Origin: Hyphomicrobiales bacterium
GTDB taxonomy: Bacteria; Pseudomonadota; Alphaproteobacteria; Rhizobiales; Rhizobiaceae
DNA length: 64,000 nt
Assembly (NCBI GenBank): GCA_900469615.1
Contig: UBYA01000007.1
Span: 1-64,000, forward strand
Direction of reading: 5' to 3'
Positions 44,469 to 56,676 of this stretch are shown one piece after another. The first letter of the stretch is position 1. Each line of letters opens with the position of its first letter. The notes below the pieces were generated by a model. The model did no database searches. It was not told where the DNA came from and saw only the letters and a program-made list of their open reading frames with translations. The position numbers were made by a program, and so were the translations under genes.

Positions 44469-44780
44469 CTATTTGTTGAAGATGACGATTTCGTTCGCCT
44501 TGGAATAGGTCAGCTGATAGCGCGCATACTGATCGAGCATATCCTTGTCCAGCGAGCCGTCGCTCAACAAAGCAACCTCCTTTTCGAGGTGCTCGCGCCT
44601 GGCGACGAGATCCGCCAATTCCTTGCTGCGGTCGATGCGGCGCTGTTCGAAAACCTCGGTTGCCTTCAGGCCGTAGTCACCATGGATACAATGATAACCG
44701 AAGTAACTCACAAAAGCGATGGTAATGGCGGGAAGAACGAAACGGCCGAACCTTCTCTTCTTATGATACTTTGTCCACAT
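44469..44780 (-). CDS. FtsB/DivIC-family septum formation initiator protein
   Basis: This 103-residue bitopic protein has a short basic cytoplasmic end (MWTKYHKKRRFGR), one membrane helix (about residues 14-33) and an extracytoplasmic coiled coil (ELADLVARREHLEKEVALL). It should act with FtsL and FtsQ at the division site. Five more codons are open upstream. As in many alphaproteobacteria the gene lies between enolase and the pdh operon. Confidence 0.88.
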   Translation of the reverse strand: MWTKYHKKRRFGRFVLPAITIAFVSYFGYHCIHGDYGLKATEVFEQRRIDRSKELADLVARREHLEKEVALLSDGSLDKDMLDQYARYQLTYSKANEIVIFNK

Positions 44781-44922
44781 GCTCGCTCGAAACATCCCGG
44801 CTTAGGCAACCTTACTTCAAAGCCGATACCGCCTTCGAAGAAGATCGCGTCAAATCAAACACCTACAGCCAATCTAACCGGCAGAGATTAACCGTCCGTT
44901 GACTCTAACTGCGCAAGGCAAC

Positions 44923-44948
44923 AAAAAACCGCGCCCGAGGGCGCGGTT
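44923..44948 (-). terminator. Rho-independent terminator after eno
   Basis: AACCGCGCCC (44927-44936) pairs with GGGCGCGGTT (44939-44948). On the minus strand it is followed by a run of six T (44923-44928). It lies 55 bases after the enolase stop. Confidence 0.88.
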
Positions 44949-45002
44949 CGATTTCAACGGATGATATGGCCGCAAGCCCGAACGGGCTCTGCGCATCGAA
45001 CA

Positions 45003-46298
<1,296 letters not shown>

Positions 46299-46429
46299 TT
46301 ATAAATCGATTTAAATCGTCTTAGTCGAAGGCGCGGAAATTACAATGCCGTTCCGCGCGCCCAATCTGTGACACTCCTGCAGGCCGCGTAGCGCAATTTC
46401 ATGTCAGCCTGTTGAATGTCGGTTATTTC

Positions 46430-47269
46430 TCAGGCCTTGGCGATGGCGTCGAAGGCCAGCAGCTTTTCCAGAAGACGCGGCATGTCCTTCAGATAGACCA
46501 TGTTCGGACCGTCCGAGGGCGCGTTATCCGGATCCTCGTGCGTCTCGACGAACACGCCGGCAACGCCGACGGCAACGGCGGCGCGCGCCAGAGTCTCGAC
46601 GAATCGGCGGTCGCCGCCGGTGGAGCCACCCTGCCCGCCCGGCTGCTGTACCGAATGGGTCGCGTCGAAGATGACCGGCGCGCCTATCGCCGCCATGATC
46701 GGCAGCGAGCGCATGTCGGAGACGAGGGTATTGTAGCCGAAGGAGGCGCCGCGCTCGCACAGGAGGATGTTCGGATTGCCGCTGTCATTGAGCTTGGCCA
46801 GCACGTTCTTCATGTCCCAGGGAGCGAGGAACTGCCCCTTCTTGACGTTGACGACACGACCGGTCTTCGCAGCCGCAACCAGAAGATCCGTCTGACGCGA
46901 CAGGAAGGCCGGAATCTGCAGGATATCGACCGTCTTCGAAACGATGGCGCACTGCTCTTCCGTATGAATGTCGGTCAATACCGGAAAGCCATACTCCTTC
47001 TTGAGATCGGCAAAGACTTCCAGCGCCTTTTCCAGGCCGATGCCGCGCTTGCCGGACAAGGACGTACGGTTGGCCTTGTCGAAGGAGGACTTGTAGACGA
47101 GGCCGATGCCGAGCTTGCCGCAGAGCTCTTTCAGGACGCCGGCGACCATGAAAGCATGGTCGCGGCTTTCCATCTGGCAGGGACCGGCAATCAGCGACAG
47201 CTTGGCGGCGTTGGAAAACAGGACCTTGGAGGCACCCTCGCCGACGGTCACTTCGGAATTCGTGCTCAT
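46430..47269 (-). CDS. kdsA: 3-deoxy-D-manno-octulosonate 8-phosphate synthase
   Basis: This 279-residue aldolase-type enzyme joins phosphoenolpyruvate with arabinose 5-phosphate to give Kdo-8-phosphate for the lipopolysaccharide core. It has [38 protein letters not shown], the segment [10 protein letters not shown] and [20 protein letters not shown]. Its ATG overlaps the stop of the preceding VOC gene (ATGA). It connects with the lpx genes at the other end of the window. Confidence 0.97.
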   Translation of the reverse strand: MSTNSEVTVGEGASKVLFSNAAKLSLIAGPCQMESRDHAFMVAGVLKELCGKLGIGLVYKSSFDKANRTSLSGKRGIGLEKALEVFADLKKEYGFPVLTDIHTEEQCAIVSKTVDILQIPAFLSRQTDLLVAAAKTGRVVNVKKGQFLAPWDMKNVLAKLNDSGNPNILLCERGASFGYNTLVSDMRSLPIMAAIGAPVIFDATHSVQQPGGQGGSTGGDRRFVETLARAAVAVGVAGVFVETHEDPDNAPSDGPNMVYLKDMPRLLEKLLAFDAIAKA

Positions 47270-48153
47270 GCTATCTCCTCGAAGGCGAATAATGCGCCCT
47301 GTCCGGGCGCAAGCCTCGCCAATATACGATTGTTCTTACGCGTGTAGGTGACGCCGTTAGCAGCGAAATGCGACGATGTCACGGAAAGATCGCGCGTTTT
47401 GAAAAGGATTGCGCGCGCACGAAGCCCCGGATCTTCCGGGGAGACCGGCAAATCGTAAAACGCCTCCATTCCTTCCGGCGTCAAAATTTCAAGATCCGCA
47501 TTGGCCGCATTGACCGTTAATCCGAAGGAATGTTCCGATACGCGCGGGCCGCCGATAACCTCTTCGAGGAAGCTGCGATAGGCCGCCGGCTTCGGCGCGG
47601 AAAGCGCCACCCGCGCAATTCCGGTCACGCCGTTTTCATGACGCTCCAGCACGCCGCGGTCTGCCGGCAAGGGATTGATGCGCTGGCAGCAGAAGGCGAG
47701 AAGATCGGGCGCGCGCAGATCGGCCGCGAAAGCAAGGCGAAAGCCGGCGACAGTTTCCGTTCCGTCCGGCATTCTCATGGGCCGGGAAAAATCCAGCATC
47801 CGCCCGGCCGAGATCGCAGCTGCCTTGAACCGCTCATCATCGGCAACAGCATCGTCCGACCCGAAGACGACGGCCGAGAAGCCATCCTCACCCACACGAA
47901 AGCGGTAGGCCTGATCGCGCGCGACGAAGACGTTGCCCTCCGCGAGGCTCACCTCGCACTGCTCCTGGGAGGCCACGCCCAAAGGTTCGAGATAGGTCTT
48001 GTCGGCAAGGAAGACGCAGGCATTCTCGGTGCCGAAAGGATGACGCGCATCGGGGGCCACCGTGAAACCGAGCTTGCCCAAGCGTTCACGCGCCAAGGCA
48101 ATATTGACGGTGGGCAGCACGAGATGATCCAGCGGATGCGGTGACGAGGTCAT
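47266..48153 (-). CDS. VOC-superfamily (glyoxalase-like) protein
   Basis: This 295-residue protein of the vicinal-oxygen-chelate superfamily begins [20 protein letters not shown], followed by [22 protein letters not shown]; the DHLVL start and the HPFGT box match Glyoxalase_3/YhbS-like sugar-transfer-related groups. The second half repeats the module weakly. Reaction unknown. Start at [11 protein letters not shown] with AGGAAAA upstream; a longer frame upstream is non-coding. It overlaps kdsA by four bases, an arrangement that ties it to LPS sugar genes only by position. Confidence 0.82.
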   Translation of the reverse strand: MTSSPHPLDHLVLPTVNIALARERLGKLGFTVAPDARHPFGTENACVFLADKTYLEPLGVASQEQCEVSLAEGNVFVARDQAYRFRVGEDGFSAVVFGSDDAVADDERFKAAAISAGRMLDFSRPMRMPDGTETVAGFRLAFAADLRAPDLLAFCCQRINPLPADRGVLERHENGVTGIARVALSAPKPAAYRSFLEEVIGGPRVSEHSFGLTVNAANADLEILTPEGMEAFYDLPVSPEDPGLRARAILFKTRDLSVTSSHFAANGVTYTRKNNRILARLAPGQGALFAFEEIA

Positions 48154-48571
48154 GGCTTTTCCTGTGTTCCTGCCAGAGCAGATTTGCGCCCATCCAACGC
48201 CTGATTCAAGATGGAAGCAAGAACCTTGGGATATGGCGGCAAAGAAGACGGCAATCCCGGCGACGGGATAGCTGATTCTCTCTTCCAGCCGGTCTATCCG
48301 CCGCGATTTCGCGTGCATTCACGAATCCAATGTCACCATGGAACCGGAACGCCGCGGAAGCAGCCGTGGCAGCATTTTCCATATTTATCGGCAGGTTAGC
48401 GCACATGTACCCCTCTTGGGTATCCAGCCGCTTCATTCGACAGTGGTAATTATTTAATTGGCCGGACAAGGTTTTACCGAAATTTAAGTACTTGCGGAAC
48501 ACATATGGAACATATAGTGTCCGTTCTGGATTTGTTTCACGACCTTTTCTTGATTCTGGGGTTCCAAGACG
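48154..48571. other. Divergent intergenic region of lexA
   Basis: About 420 bases between the VOC gene (minus) and lexA (plus). The right part contains the SOS boxes described separately; AT-rich sequence at 48450-48495 probably belongs to the lexA promoter. I see no coding frame with a good start and no repeat in the remainder. Confidence 0.6.
48497..48538 (+). promoter_or_regulatory. LexA operators (alphaproteobacterial SOS boxes)
   Basis: The alphaproteobacterial operator is GTTC-N7-GTTC. GAAC-N7-GAAC (48497-48511) is its exact reverse complement, and GTTC-N7-GTTT (48523-48537) is a one-mismatch second copy in the opposite orientation. Both lie 35-75 bases before the lexA start, which fits autorepression. 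Confidence 0.85.
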
Positions 48572-49294
48572 ATGTTGACGCGCAAGCAGCAGGAACTGCT
48601 TTTGTTCATTCACGAACGCATGAAGGAATCCGGTGTCCCGCCGTCTTTCGACGAGATGAAGGACGCGCTGGATCTGGCATCCAAGTCCGGCATTCACCGC
48701 CTGATCACGGCTCTGGAAGAGCGCGGTTTCATCCGCCGCCTGCCGAATAGAGCAAGAGCGCTGGAGGTCATCAAACTGCCGGAAGCCTATAATCCAAGCC
48801 TGCAGCCGCGACGCGGCTTTTCGCCCAGTATCATCGAAGGCAGTCTCGGCAAGCCTCAACCGGTCGCTCCCCCCGCGCCGGCGAAGGTTGCGAATGACGA
48901 TCACAACGGTTCGGCCTCGGTGCCGGTCATGGGGCGTATCGCTGCCGGCGTTCCGATTTCCGCCATCCAGAACAACACGCACGACATTACCGTTCCCGCC
49001 GACATGCTCGGCTCCGGCGAGCATTATGCGCTGGAGGTCAGGGGCGATTCGATGATCGATGCCGGAATTTTTGACGGCGACACCGTCATCATCCGCAATT
49101 CAACGACAGCCAATCCGGGTGATATCGTGGTCGCTCTTGTCGACGACGAGGAAGCAACCCTGAAGCGCTTTCGCCGCAAGGGCGCCTCCATTGCGCTGGA
49201 AGCCGCCAATCCGGCCTATGAAACCCGCATTTTCGGACCGGATCGCGTCAAGGTCCAGGGCAAGCTCGTCGGTCTCATTCGGCGCTATCACTAA
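48572..49294 (+). CDS. lexA: SOS repressor LexA
   Basis: This 240-residue repressor has an N-terminal winged helix ([39 protein letters not shown]) and a C-terminal S24 self-cleavage domain: Ala-Gly scissile site in RIAAGVPIS, catalytic serine in [16 protein letters not shown] and lysine in [12 protein letters not shown]. It represses DNA-damage genes and is cleaved with RecA. SOS boxes lie upstream. Its 3' end overlaps the convergent comEC-like gene by 20 bases. Confidence 0.97.
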   Translation: MLTRKQQELLLFIHERMKESGVPPSFDEMKDALDLASKSGIHRLITALEERGFIRRLPNRARALEVIKLPEAYNPSLQPRRGFSPSIIEGSLGKPQPVAPPAPAKVANDDHNGSASVPVMGRIAAGVPISAIQNNTHDITVPADMLGSGEHYALEVRGDSMIDAGIFDGDTVIIRNSTTANPGDIVVALVDDEEATLKRFRRKGASIALEAANPAYETRIFGPDRVKVQGKLVGLIRRYH

Positions 49295-51734
49295 CCGTCG
49301 GCACGGGCCTGGCTGGCGTGCCGAATTTATCCGTGCGCCAATCGTAGGTTCGATGCCGCGTCCACGGCCGTTGGGGGTTTTCGAACGCTGCGGAAACAAC
49401 AGGTTTGTCGGTGGCAAGCGCCATTTCGATGGAACCGGTTTGCCGTAATGTGGCGCCGGTTATGAGCATGGCGCCGGAGCGGCAATGATCCAGCCGCAGG
49501 CGGATGGATGTCACGACGATATTTGCCGTATCGCAAGCCGGAGGCAGATAGGCTGCGTTTTCGATGGTGACGAGCATGGCGCCGTTTTCGAGCATGGCCA
49601 CGCACCATGCGCCTTTCTGGCAGGCGAAGCTTCCCTGCATCGTCCGGTCGAGGGCCTCTTCCATTGCCCTGCGAACGGCGCTCTCCTCTTCACGGCTTAG
49701 CCGTCGGTGGCGATCCGACTTGCTGATACGAGGAAGCCGGCTGTCTACAGGAAGAATGGTCGGCGGCTGATATTCAGGTGCAACCAGCGCCTTTTGCCAT
49801 TGTTCGAAGATGAAGGCCTGCGGCCGTTCGCGATTGGTGGCCAGTATGGCGTCCTGACGCAGAGCGACGAGAACACCGTCTTCGGAGATCATCAGATCCG
49901 GCTTCGGCACGCCGGAGCCGAATGCCGCCGCGCCGACGGATGAAAGCGACAGCACCAAGCCCAAATGGCGAAGCCTGGTCCGCAGCATGCTCATGATCAG
50001 GAAGCCGATAATGAATGTCGGCATCAGCCAGCCCGGCTGGCGGCCGAAGGTGATGTCCCCGCCCCAGCCGGCCACGGTTTTGGCAATCACGATGACGAGC
50101 TCCAGCCCCTCCCCGGTGACGTTCCAGAAAGGACCGTCGAGGCCAAGCGGCATGAGCATCATCGCCGCCATGCCAAACGGCATGACGATGAAGGAAACCA
50201 CCGGCATGGCCGCAAGATTGGCGGCGAGACCGTATGTCGCCAGGCGGTGAAAATGTTCGATCGAGAATATGGCCGTCGACGCACCGCCGATGAACGAGGT
50301 CGACAGCACGCCGCCAAAGAAGCGCGAAACAAACAGCAGCGGGCTCAGCACGCGGAACCGCGAGAGAATGCTTTCCCGATGTCGCCGTCGCTTCCACAGC
50401 GAATAGCCGGACACCAGCGCCAGGGTTGCGGCATAGGACATCTGGAAGCTCGGGCCGAGCACCTGCGACGGCGAAAGGATGAGAATGACGATGGCGGATA
50501 ACGCCACGTTGCGGAGGCTGAGCGACGGCCGGTCGAGAAGAACGGCAACCAGCATGATCGCCATCATGATGAAAGCGCGCTCCGCCGACACGCCGAAACC
50601 GGAAATGAGGTAATAGGCCGTCACCGTGACAAGCGCGCCGAATGCCGCGAATTTCTTGGTAGGCCACGCCTGCACGACGCCGGGAAACAGGCTGAACAGA
50701 TAGCGCAGGCCGACATAGAAGATGCCGGCCGACAGCGCCATGTTCAAACCCGAAATTGCGATGATGTGGGTGAGGCCGGCAATTCTCAGCGCCTCGGTCG
50801 TGTCCTTGGAGATCGCCCGTCTCTCATCGGTGACAAGTGCCGCAGCAAAAGCGCCGGCGTCACCGGGCAAGGTTTGCCTTATCCTGTCGCCTATGCTGTT
50901 GCGAAGGGCGGCAAGTCTGATATCGGCCATGTCGAGCAACGAACCCGCCGCATTGTCATCAGCCGGAGACAACAGTTTCGGCGTGCCGTAAGCGAAGCCG
51001 TTCGCTCCGATACCGTTGAAATAGGAACTGAATGCGAAGTCGTTGAGACCGGGCAAGGCCGGCCCGGCAGGAGGCGTCAGACGCGCCCTGCCCTGGATGC
51101 GATCGCCGAGATCGAAAGCATCCGCCTGTTTGCGCACGAAGATCGTGACTCGCTGCGGCGACCTGCGAATGCTGGGCTTTTCGGTCGCCTCGACACGAAC
51201 GACATAGCGCCAGCCGCCCTTGTCATAGGATTCGCGCCGCTCGACCTGGCCGGTAACGGTCGTCGTCACCGCCGAATCGAGCATCACCGTGGAAGCCCGC
51301 CAGCTTTCGCATTGCGCCAGCGCCATGCCTAGGCAAATGAGCATGCCGGCGAAAAGCAGATGGCGAGACACCCTGCCCGCTTCCCGCCTGAACACGAAGC
51401 CGCCGGCAAAGAGCAGCAAGCCTGCAATCACCGCCTGCGGAGGCGGGTCGCTGCCGGCCTTGAACCAGAAGATCGCGCCGATCCCCATATAGATCGGCGC
51501 GAACAGGATGGCGCGTCCGTATGCCGCCTCCTCCTCGATCAGGTTCCTGATACCGAGTTGAAGCCGCTTCAGAATCCGAAGCAAACGAGATGTCAGCGGC
51601 GCCTGGTCCTGCGTCCGCTCCCGTTGTCGCGCTTTGGCACGTAAGGTGATCGCGGCAATGGCGGGGCGAGGCCGCAACGGTGCGGCGACATCCCGGCCCT
51701 CCTCCTGCTGTTCCGATGCCTCCAAATTAGGCAC
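49275..51734 (-). CDS. ComEC/Rec2-family membrane protein
   Basis: This 819-residue polytopic protein has an N-terminal domain with hydrophobic segments (about 65-120), a small OB-like region ([20 protein letters not shown]), and the Competence core with [19 protein letters not shown], then [20 protein letters not shown] and [18 protein letters not shown]. The C-terminal third lacks the HxHxDH motif of the metallo-hydrolase domain found in many ComEC proteins. ComEC is the DNA channel of natural transformation; whether this one works is unknown. GTG start, divergent from gltA. Confidence 0.88.
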   Translation of the reverse strand: MPNLEASEQQEEGRDVAAPLRPRPAIAAITLRAKARQRERTQDQAPLTSRLLRILKRLQLGIRNLIEEEAAYGRAILFAPIYMGIGAIFWFKAGSDPPPQAVIAGLLLFAGGFVFRREAGRVSRHLLFAGMLICLGMALAQCESWRASTVMLDSAVTTTVTGQVERRESYDKGGWRYVVRVEATEKPSIRRSPQRVTIFVRKQADAFDLGDRIQGRARLTPPAGPALPGLNDFAFSSYFNGIGANGFAYGTPKLLSPADDNAAGSLLDMADIRLAALRNSIGDRIRQTLPGDAGAFAAALVTDERRAISKDTTEALRIAGLTHIIAISGLNMALSAGIFYVGLRYLFSLFPGVVQAWPTKKFAAFGALVTVTAYYLISGFGVSAERAFIMMAIMLVAVLLDRPSLSLRNVALSAIVILILSPSQVLGPSFQMSYAATLALVSGYSLWKRRRHRESILSRFRVLSPLLFVSRFFGGVLSTSFIGGASTAIFSIEHFHRLATYGLAANLAAMPVVSFIVMPFGMAAMMLMPLGLDGPFWNVTGEGLELVIVIAKTVAGWGGDITFGRQPGWLMPTFIIGFLIMSMLRTRLRHLGLVLSLSSVGAAAFGSGVPKPDLMISEDGVLVALRQDAILATNRERPQAFIFEQWQKALVAPEYQPPTILPVDSRLPRISKSDRHRRLSREEESAVRRAMEEALDRTMQGSFACQKGAWCVAMLENGAMLVTIENAAYLPPACDTANIVVTSIRLRLDHCRSGAMLITGATLRQTGSIEMALATDKPVVSAAFENPQRPWTRHRTYDWRTDKFGTPARPVPTVSDSAE

Positions 51735-52015
51735 TCGCCGCTGCCCCCACGCAAAACTACAGCTTCTGCGCGATTTTTGCCGTCACCATGCAGGGATTTC
51801 AACCGAAATCGACATGTGCGCCGGTAAATGAGGCCGCTCTCCCGGCATCGCATGATCAGCGCCGCCGACGCAGTGCCCAAAAGTTGATACTGCAATGCAC
51901 AATTCGGCGTTAGGATAACTTGGCATTAGCCTCGGGATCATATAGCTAGTCGGTAGTCGCTTAACCTTTTGGCGCTTTTTATGGCGTCAATCCCGCCAAA
52001 TCTTGGAGGATCAGC

Positions 52016-53305
52016 ATGACGGAACAAAGCGCGAAACTAACTTGGGGCGAAAAGACGGTGGACTTGCCGGTGAAGACCGGAACCATCGGCCCAAGTGTCA
52101 TTGATATTGGTGCCCTTTATAAGAACACCTCCACTTTCACTTACGATCCTGGCTTCACATCCACCGCGTCGTGCGAGTCCAGCATTACCTATATCGATGG
52201 CGACGAAGGCGTTCTGCTGCATCGCGGCTATCCGATCGATCAGCTGGCCGAACACGGCGATTTCCTCGAAGTATGCTACCTCCTTCTCTACGGCGAATTG
52301 CCGACGACAGCACAGAAGAAGGACTTCGACTATCGTGTGACCCACCATACGATGGTGCACGAGCAGATGTCGCGCTTCTTCACGGGCTTCCGTCGCGACG
52401 CGCATCCGATGGCCGTCATGTGCGGCTGTGTCGGCGCGCTCTCCGCCTTCTATCACGACTCGACCGACATCACCGATCCGCATCAGCGCATGGTCGCGAG
52501 CCTGCGCATGATCGCCAAGATGCCGACGCTCGCCGCGATGGCCTACAAGTACCACATCGGCCAGCCCTTCGTTTATCCGAAGAACGACCTCGACTATGCG
52601 TCGAACTTCCTGCGCATGTGCTTTGCCGTTCCGTGCGAGGACTATGTCGTCAATCCGGTGCTGGCCCGCGCCATGGACCGCATCTTCATCCTGCATGCCG
52701 ACCACGAGCAGAATGCTTCGACCTCGACCGTTCGCTTGGCAGGCTCTTCCGGCGCCAATCCGTTCGCCTGTATCGCAGCAGGCATTGCCTGCCTCTGGGG
52801 TCCGGCTCACGGTGGCGCCAATGAAGCTGCGCTCAACATGCTGAACGAAATCGGCACCGTGGACCGCATTCCGGAGTTCATCGCCCGCGCCAAGGACAAG
52901 AACGACCCGTTCCGTCTGATGGGCTTCGGCCACCGCGTTTACAAGAACTACGATCCGCGCGCCAAGATCATGCAGAAGACGGCGCACGAGGTTCTCGGCG
53001 AACTCGGCATCAAGGACGATCCGTTGCTCGACATCGCGATCGAGCTGGAGCGCATTGCTCTCACCGATGAATATTTCATCGAGAAGAAGCTCTATCCGAA
53101 CGTCGACTTCTACTCCGGCATCACGCTGAAGGCTCTCGGCTTCCCCACGACCATGTTCACCGTTCTGTTCGCTCTCGCCCGCACGGTCGGCTGGATCGCG
53201 CAGTGGAACGAAATGATCGAGGATCCGCATCAGCGCATCGGCCGCCCGCGCCAGCTCTACACCGGCGCTCCGCTGCGCGAATACGTGCCTGTTTCCAAGC
53301 GCTGA
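52016..53305 (+). CDS. gltA: Citrate synthase (type II)
   Basis: This 429-residue enzyme condenses oxaloacetate with acetyl-CoA. It has the hexameric type II features: [20 protein letters not shown], the catalytic His in [17 protein letters not shown], the second in [14 protein letters not shown] and the Asp in the conserved [23 protein letters not shown] lies 8 bases before the ATG. It stands alone with its own promoter in the 281-base divergent gap, and a bidirectional terminator follows. Confidence 0.97.
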   Translation: MTEQSAKLTWGEKTVDLPVKTGTIGPSVIDIGALYKNTSTFTYDPGFTSTASCESSITYIDGDEGVLLHRGYPIDQLAEHGDFLEVCYLLLYGELPTTAQKKDFDYRVTHHTMVHEQMSRFFTGFRRDAHPMAVMCGCVGALSAFYHDSTDITDPHQRMVASLRMIAKMPTLAAMAYKYHIGQPFVYPKNDLDYASNFLRMCFAVPCEDYVVNPVLARAMDRIFILHADHEQNASTSTVRLAGSSGANPFACIAAGIACLWGPAHGGANEAALNMLNEIGTVDRIPEFIARAKDKNDPFRLMGFGHRVYKNYDPRAKIMQKTAHEVLGELGIKDDPLLDIAIELERIALTDEYFIEKKLYPNVDFYSGITLKALGFPTTMFTVLFALARTVGWIAQWNEMIEDPHQRIGRPRQLYTGAPLREYVPVSKR

Positions 53306-53321
53306 GCTTCGGCAATGAAAC

Positions 53322-53353
53322 AAAAAAACCGGTCAGAGATGACCGGTTTTTTT
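53322..53353. terminator. Bidirectional terminator shared by gltA and lpxB
   Basis: A perfect stem of AAAAAAACCGGTCA (53322-53335) with TGACCGGTTTTTTT (53340-53353) and a 4-base loop. It ends with T runs on both strands. The last codons and stop of lpxB lie in the right arm and loop. Confidence 0.9.
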
Positions 53354-54511
53354 ATTGGCGAGAATATCCAGAACAATCTGCGCTGCCTTGTCGCCGGGCG
53401 GCTCTTCGGTCTGCATGCGCTGCCAGACCAAATCATAGCCCGTCAGCATGGCCCTGCGCTCCGGAGTGTCGCTCGACAGCCGTTCCATGTAGCGAGCCAG
53501 AAGGCCAGGCCGCAACACGTCGTTGATAAGCTCGGGCAAGACGGCGTAATCGGCGATCAGGTTCGGCAGGGCCGCCGTCCACACCTTGATGCGCGACATC
53601 ACGAATTTGGCAAGCCACTCGGTCTTGTAGGTCGAAACCACGGGAACACTGGCAAGGCCCAGTTCCAGGATTACCGTACCGGATGCCGCCATGGCCGCAT
53701 CCGCCTCCGCGAAAGCTTTCCACTTTGCATCCTGGCCAACGAGAATATCCGGCTTGACGCTCCAGCTATCGAGAAGAGAGCGTACCAGGGCTTCCTGCTT
53801 CGGCACCGTCGGGAGCAGGTAGCGGATGGCATCATTTCGCCGGCTAAACTCTTCGGTAGCCTGTTTGAAAACCGGCAGAAGCTGGCGGATTTCCGAAGCC
53901 CGCGATCCGGGCAGAAGAAGGATGGTCTTTTGCGCGTCGGCTGCATCCGCCTTATGCAGGGCGCGCAGGCGGCGCGTCTCCAGCAAGTCGGCATCGACCG
54001 TCAGGCGGTGGCCGACATAGGTCGTCGCCGGGCCGCCCAGACGCTGCATGGCGGCAGGCTCGAACGGCAAGACGGCCAGCACATGATCGACATAGGCAAG
54101 CATCTGCTGCGCGCGATATTCCTTCCACGCCCAAACGCTGGGGCAGACGTAATCGACGATCGGGAGAGCGGGCAATGCCTTGCGCACCCGCTTCGCGACG
54201 CGATGGGTGAAATCAGGGCTATCGATGATCAGAAGCACGTCAGGCTCGGCGGCGATAATGGCATCGGCCGTCTGTCGGATGCGGGCAAGCAGCTTCGGCA
54301 GCCGCTTGATGACCTGTATGAAGCCCATGATCGAAAGTTCGGAGTAATCGAAGAGCGAGCGCAAGCCCTGCGCTTCCAGAGCCTCGCCGCCGACGCCTAC
54401 CAGCTCGACCGGCCCATCGTAACGCCGCTTCAGCGAGGCGACGAGATCGCCGCCCAGCAGATCACCAGAAACCTCTCCGGCGACGACGGCAAGCTTCAAT
54501 GGCGTACTCAC
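53333..54511 (-). CDS. lpxB: Lipid-A-disaccharide synthase
   Basis: This 392-residue peripheral membrane glycosyltransferase (GT19) joins UDP-2,3-diacylglucosamine with lipid X. It has LAVVAGEVSGDLLGGDLVAS at the start, PSVWAWKEYRAQQMLAYVDH, VGHRL and LLLPGSRASEIRQLLPVF. Last gene of the envelope operon; ATG overlaps the lpxI stop (ATGA). Its C-terminal KKTGHL codons form one arm of the bidirectional terminator. Confidence 0.96.
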   Translation of the reverse strand: MSTPLKLAVVAGEVSGDLLGGDLVASLKRRYDGPVELVGVGGEALEAQGLRSLFDYSELSIMGFIQVIKRLPKLLARIRQTADAIIAAEPDVLLIIDSPDFTHRVAKRVRKALPALPIVDYVCPSVWAWKEYRAQQMLAYVDHVLAVLPFEPAAMQRLGGPATTYVGHRLTVDADLLETRRLRALHKADAADAQKTILLLPGSRASEIRQLLPVFKQATEEFSRRNDAIRYLLPTVPKQEALVRSLLDSWSVKPDILVGQDAKWKAFAEADAAMAASGTVILELGLASVPVVSTYKTEWLAKFVMSRIKVWTAALPNLIADYAVLPELINDVLRPGLLARYMERLSSDTPERRAMLTGYDLVWQRMQTEEPPGDKAAQIVLDILANKKTGHL

Positions 54512-55389
54512 ATGAAACCCTCCGTGCCGAGCCCGCGGTCAATGCCGCAAACAAAAATGCCGGCCTCATCGGCAGCCGCGATGACGGCTTGCCTATCGAG
54601 AATCAGGGCTCGGCCAGCTTCCACAGCAATGCCGGCAAGGCCCGCTTTCCTGGCGTTCAGCACCGTAGAGGCTCCAATGGAGGGAAGGTCAGCGCGGACA
54701 TCCTGCTGTGGCTTGCAGAGCTTGACGAGCACACCGCGCCGGCGTGTCGATATACGCCCGGCCGTCCGCAACTCGGCAACCCGCTCGATCATCAAATCCG
54801 TGCCTTCGGCGCCTTCAAGCGCGACAACGCGGCCGCCGACACTGACCGCGCCCTGCCCGACATCCAGAAGACCGAGCGCATCGGCTGCCTTGGCTCCCTG
54901 CGCGATATCCCGCAAATCCTCCTCGGACGGAGACAATCGCCCCAGCGGACCGGTCGCCGCCAGCAGGTCGGGCGCGATCTCATGCGCGCCGACGACGCGA
55001 ACGCCGCCTGCCTCGATCAATCGAATGACCATTTGCAGAACGGCATTGTCACCACCCGAAAGAAGAGTGCGTATGGTCGAGGGCAGTTCCTTGATGACGC
55101 GCCAGGTCGGATGCACCTGTCGCCAGGACGGACGCCTTGCCACGCCGCCCGACATCACGACGCGATCCACGCCATGCCGGCGAAACATCGCCTCAAGGCC
55201 TGCGAAATTGCCGACGCCGAGATTGGCATGATCAAAGGCGGACCAATCCCGATCCGCCTCATCCGTCAATGCGATAATGACGGGGTTCTCACCGGCCTGA
55301 CGAGCTGCATCGGCGACGTAAACCGGCAGAAGGCCACTGCCTGCGATGATCGCCAGCCTGCCTTTGCCGCCCTGGCCGGCCGAAACCAC
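54508..55389 (-). CDS. lpxI: UDP-2,3-diacylglucosamine pyrophosphatase LpxI
   Basis: This 293-residue protein of the DUF1009 family performs the fourth lipid A step in alphaproteobacteria that lack LpxH. It has RLAIIAGSGLLPVYVADAA, VDRVVMSGGVARRP and the C-terminal ISTRRRGVLVKLCKPQQDVR followed by ADLPSIGASTV. GTG start one base after the lpxA stop. Its place between lpxA and lpxB supports the role. Confidence 0.93.
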   Translation of the reverse strand: MVSAGQGGKGRLAIIAGSGLLPVYVADAARQAGENPVIIALTDEADRDWSAFDHANLGVGNFAGLEAMFRRHGVDRVVMSGGVARRPSWRQVHPTWRVIKELPSTIRTLLSGGDNAVLQMVIRLIEAGGVRVVGAHEIAPDLLAATGPLGRLSPSEEDLRDIAQGAKAADALGLLDVGQGAVSVGGRVVALEGAEGTDLMIERVAELRTAGRISTRRRGVLVKLCKPQQDVRADLPSIGASTVLNARKAGLAGIAVEAGRALILDRQAVIAAADEAGIFVCGIDRGLGTEGFM

Positions 55390-55390
55390 G

Positions 55391-56206
55391 TCAGCTCTTG
55401 CCGCGATTGGGGGACGACAGCGCGCGGTCGCTATCGGCTGCGATGAAATCGAGGATCTCGATCACTTCCTTGCAATCGGCATATTCGCCGCGGATCGCGG
55501 CAGCATTGTCGCGGATGGAACCCTCGCCTTCGAAGATGGCCTTGTAGGCGCGTCGAACCCTGTGGATGGCTGCACGATCTATGCCTGCGCGCGACATGCC
55601 GACGATATTCAAACCCGAGAGTACGCCCGGATTGCCGTTCAACATGCCGTAAGGAATGACGTCGTAGCTTGCAGCCGAAAGTCCGCCGATGAAAGCCTGG
55701 CGGCCGATGCGGGTGAACTGATGCACCGCGCAGCCCCCGCCGAGAATGGCGCGATCTCCGACGACCACATGCCCCGCCAGCATGACGTTGTTGGACATGA
55801 TGACGTTGTTGCCGACGCGACAATCGTGAGCCACATGCGAATTGGCAAGGAACAGATTGTTGTTGCCGACGATCGTCTTGCCGCCGTAATCGGCTGTGCC
55901 GGTATTGATCGTCACGCCTTCCCGGATCGTGCAGTTTTCGCCGACATCGAGCGTCGTCTCCTCGCCGCCGTGATGAACGCTCTGCGGATCACCACCGACA
56001 ACGGCCATCGGAAATATCTTCGTTCCCTTGCCGATCGTCGTGCGACCGGTAACGACGGCATGGGTCAGCAGATGGACACTCTCATGCAATACGACCTTGG
56101 GGCCGACATGGCAAAAGGGTCCGACCACGACGTTCTCGCCGATGATGGCACCATCCTCAACGACCGCGAACTTATGAATGCTCGCGCTTTTTGCGATGGT
56201 GCTCAT
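55391..56206 (-). CDS. lpxA: UDP-N-acetylglucosamine acyltransferase
   Basis: This 271-residue left-handed beta-helix protein starts with hexapeptide repeats ([20 protein letters not shown]). The catalytic His is in [20 protein letters not shown], with a C-terminal helical cap ([17 protein letters not shown]). It attaches the first 3-hydroxyacyl chain in lipid A synthesis. ATG 56206 overlaps the fabZ stop by four bases, so I use it and not a longer open frame upstream. Confidence 0.96.
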   Translation of the reverse strand: MSTIAKSASIHKFAVVEDGAIIGENVVVGPFCHVGPKVVLHESVHLLTHAVVTGRTTIGKGTKIFPMAVVGGDPQSVHHGGEETTLDVGENCTIREGVTINTGTADYGGKTIVGNNNLFLANSHVAHDCRVGNNVIMSNNVMLAGHVVVGDRAILGGGCAVHQFTRIGRQAFIGGLSAASYDVIPYGMLNGNPGVLSGLNIVGMSRAGIDRAAIHRVRRAYKAIFEGEGSIRDNAAAIRGEYADCKEVIEILDFIAADSDRALSSPNRGKS

Positions 56207-56676
56207 GCCTCGTCCTGATCCTTCCTGACGATCATCGCTCCGATATCGGCTTCCGCGACCAGAGAGCCATCGACCTTGGCGTCGCAATGGAACTTCCAGA
56301 TCGTACCGCGCTGCTTGAGCTTGACGACATGGAATTCGACGCGGTCGCCGGGAACGACCGGCTTGCGGAAGCGGGCGTTGTCGATCGTCATGAAATAGAC
56401 GAGGTTACCGCCGATGCCGTCCTTGCGGGCGCAGATCGCGCCGGCGGTCTGCGCCATGCCCTCGATGAGCAGCACACCCGGCATGATCGGGGAACCCGGG
56501 AAATGCCCCATGAATTGCGGCTCGTTCGCCGTCACGTTCTTGATGCCGATCGCGGAGTTGTCGCTATCGATCTCGATGATCCTGTCGACCATCAAGAAAG
56601 GATAGCGATGCGGCAAAAGCTTCATAATCTCAATGATGTCAGCCGACGACAGCGACGTCTTGGCTTCCTCAGTCAT
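56203..56676 (-). CDS. fabZ: 3-hydroxyacyl-ACP dehydratase FabZ
   Basis: This 157-residue hot-dog enzyme has [20 protein letters not shown] and the active-site [20 protein letters not shown] (His in HFPG, Glu in IEGM). It dehydrates hydroxyacyl-ACP for fatty acid synthesis, competing with LpxA and LpxD for substrate, which explains its place between them. ATG 56676 overlaps lpxD by eight bases. Confidence 0.96.
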   Translation of the reverse strand: MTEEAKTSLSSADIIEIMKLLPHRYPFLMVDRIIEIDSDNSAIGIKNVTANEPQFMGHFPGSPIMPGVLLIEGMAQTAGAICARKDGIGGNLVYFMTIDNARFRKPVVPGDRVEFHVVKLKQRGTIWKFHCDAKVDGSLVAEADIGAMIVRKDQDEA

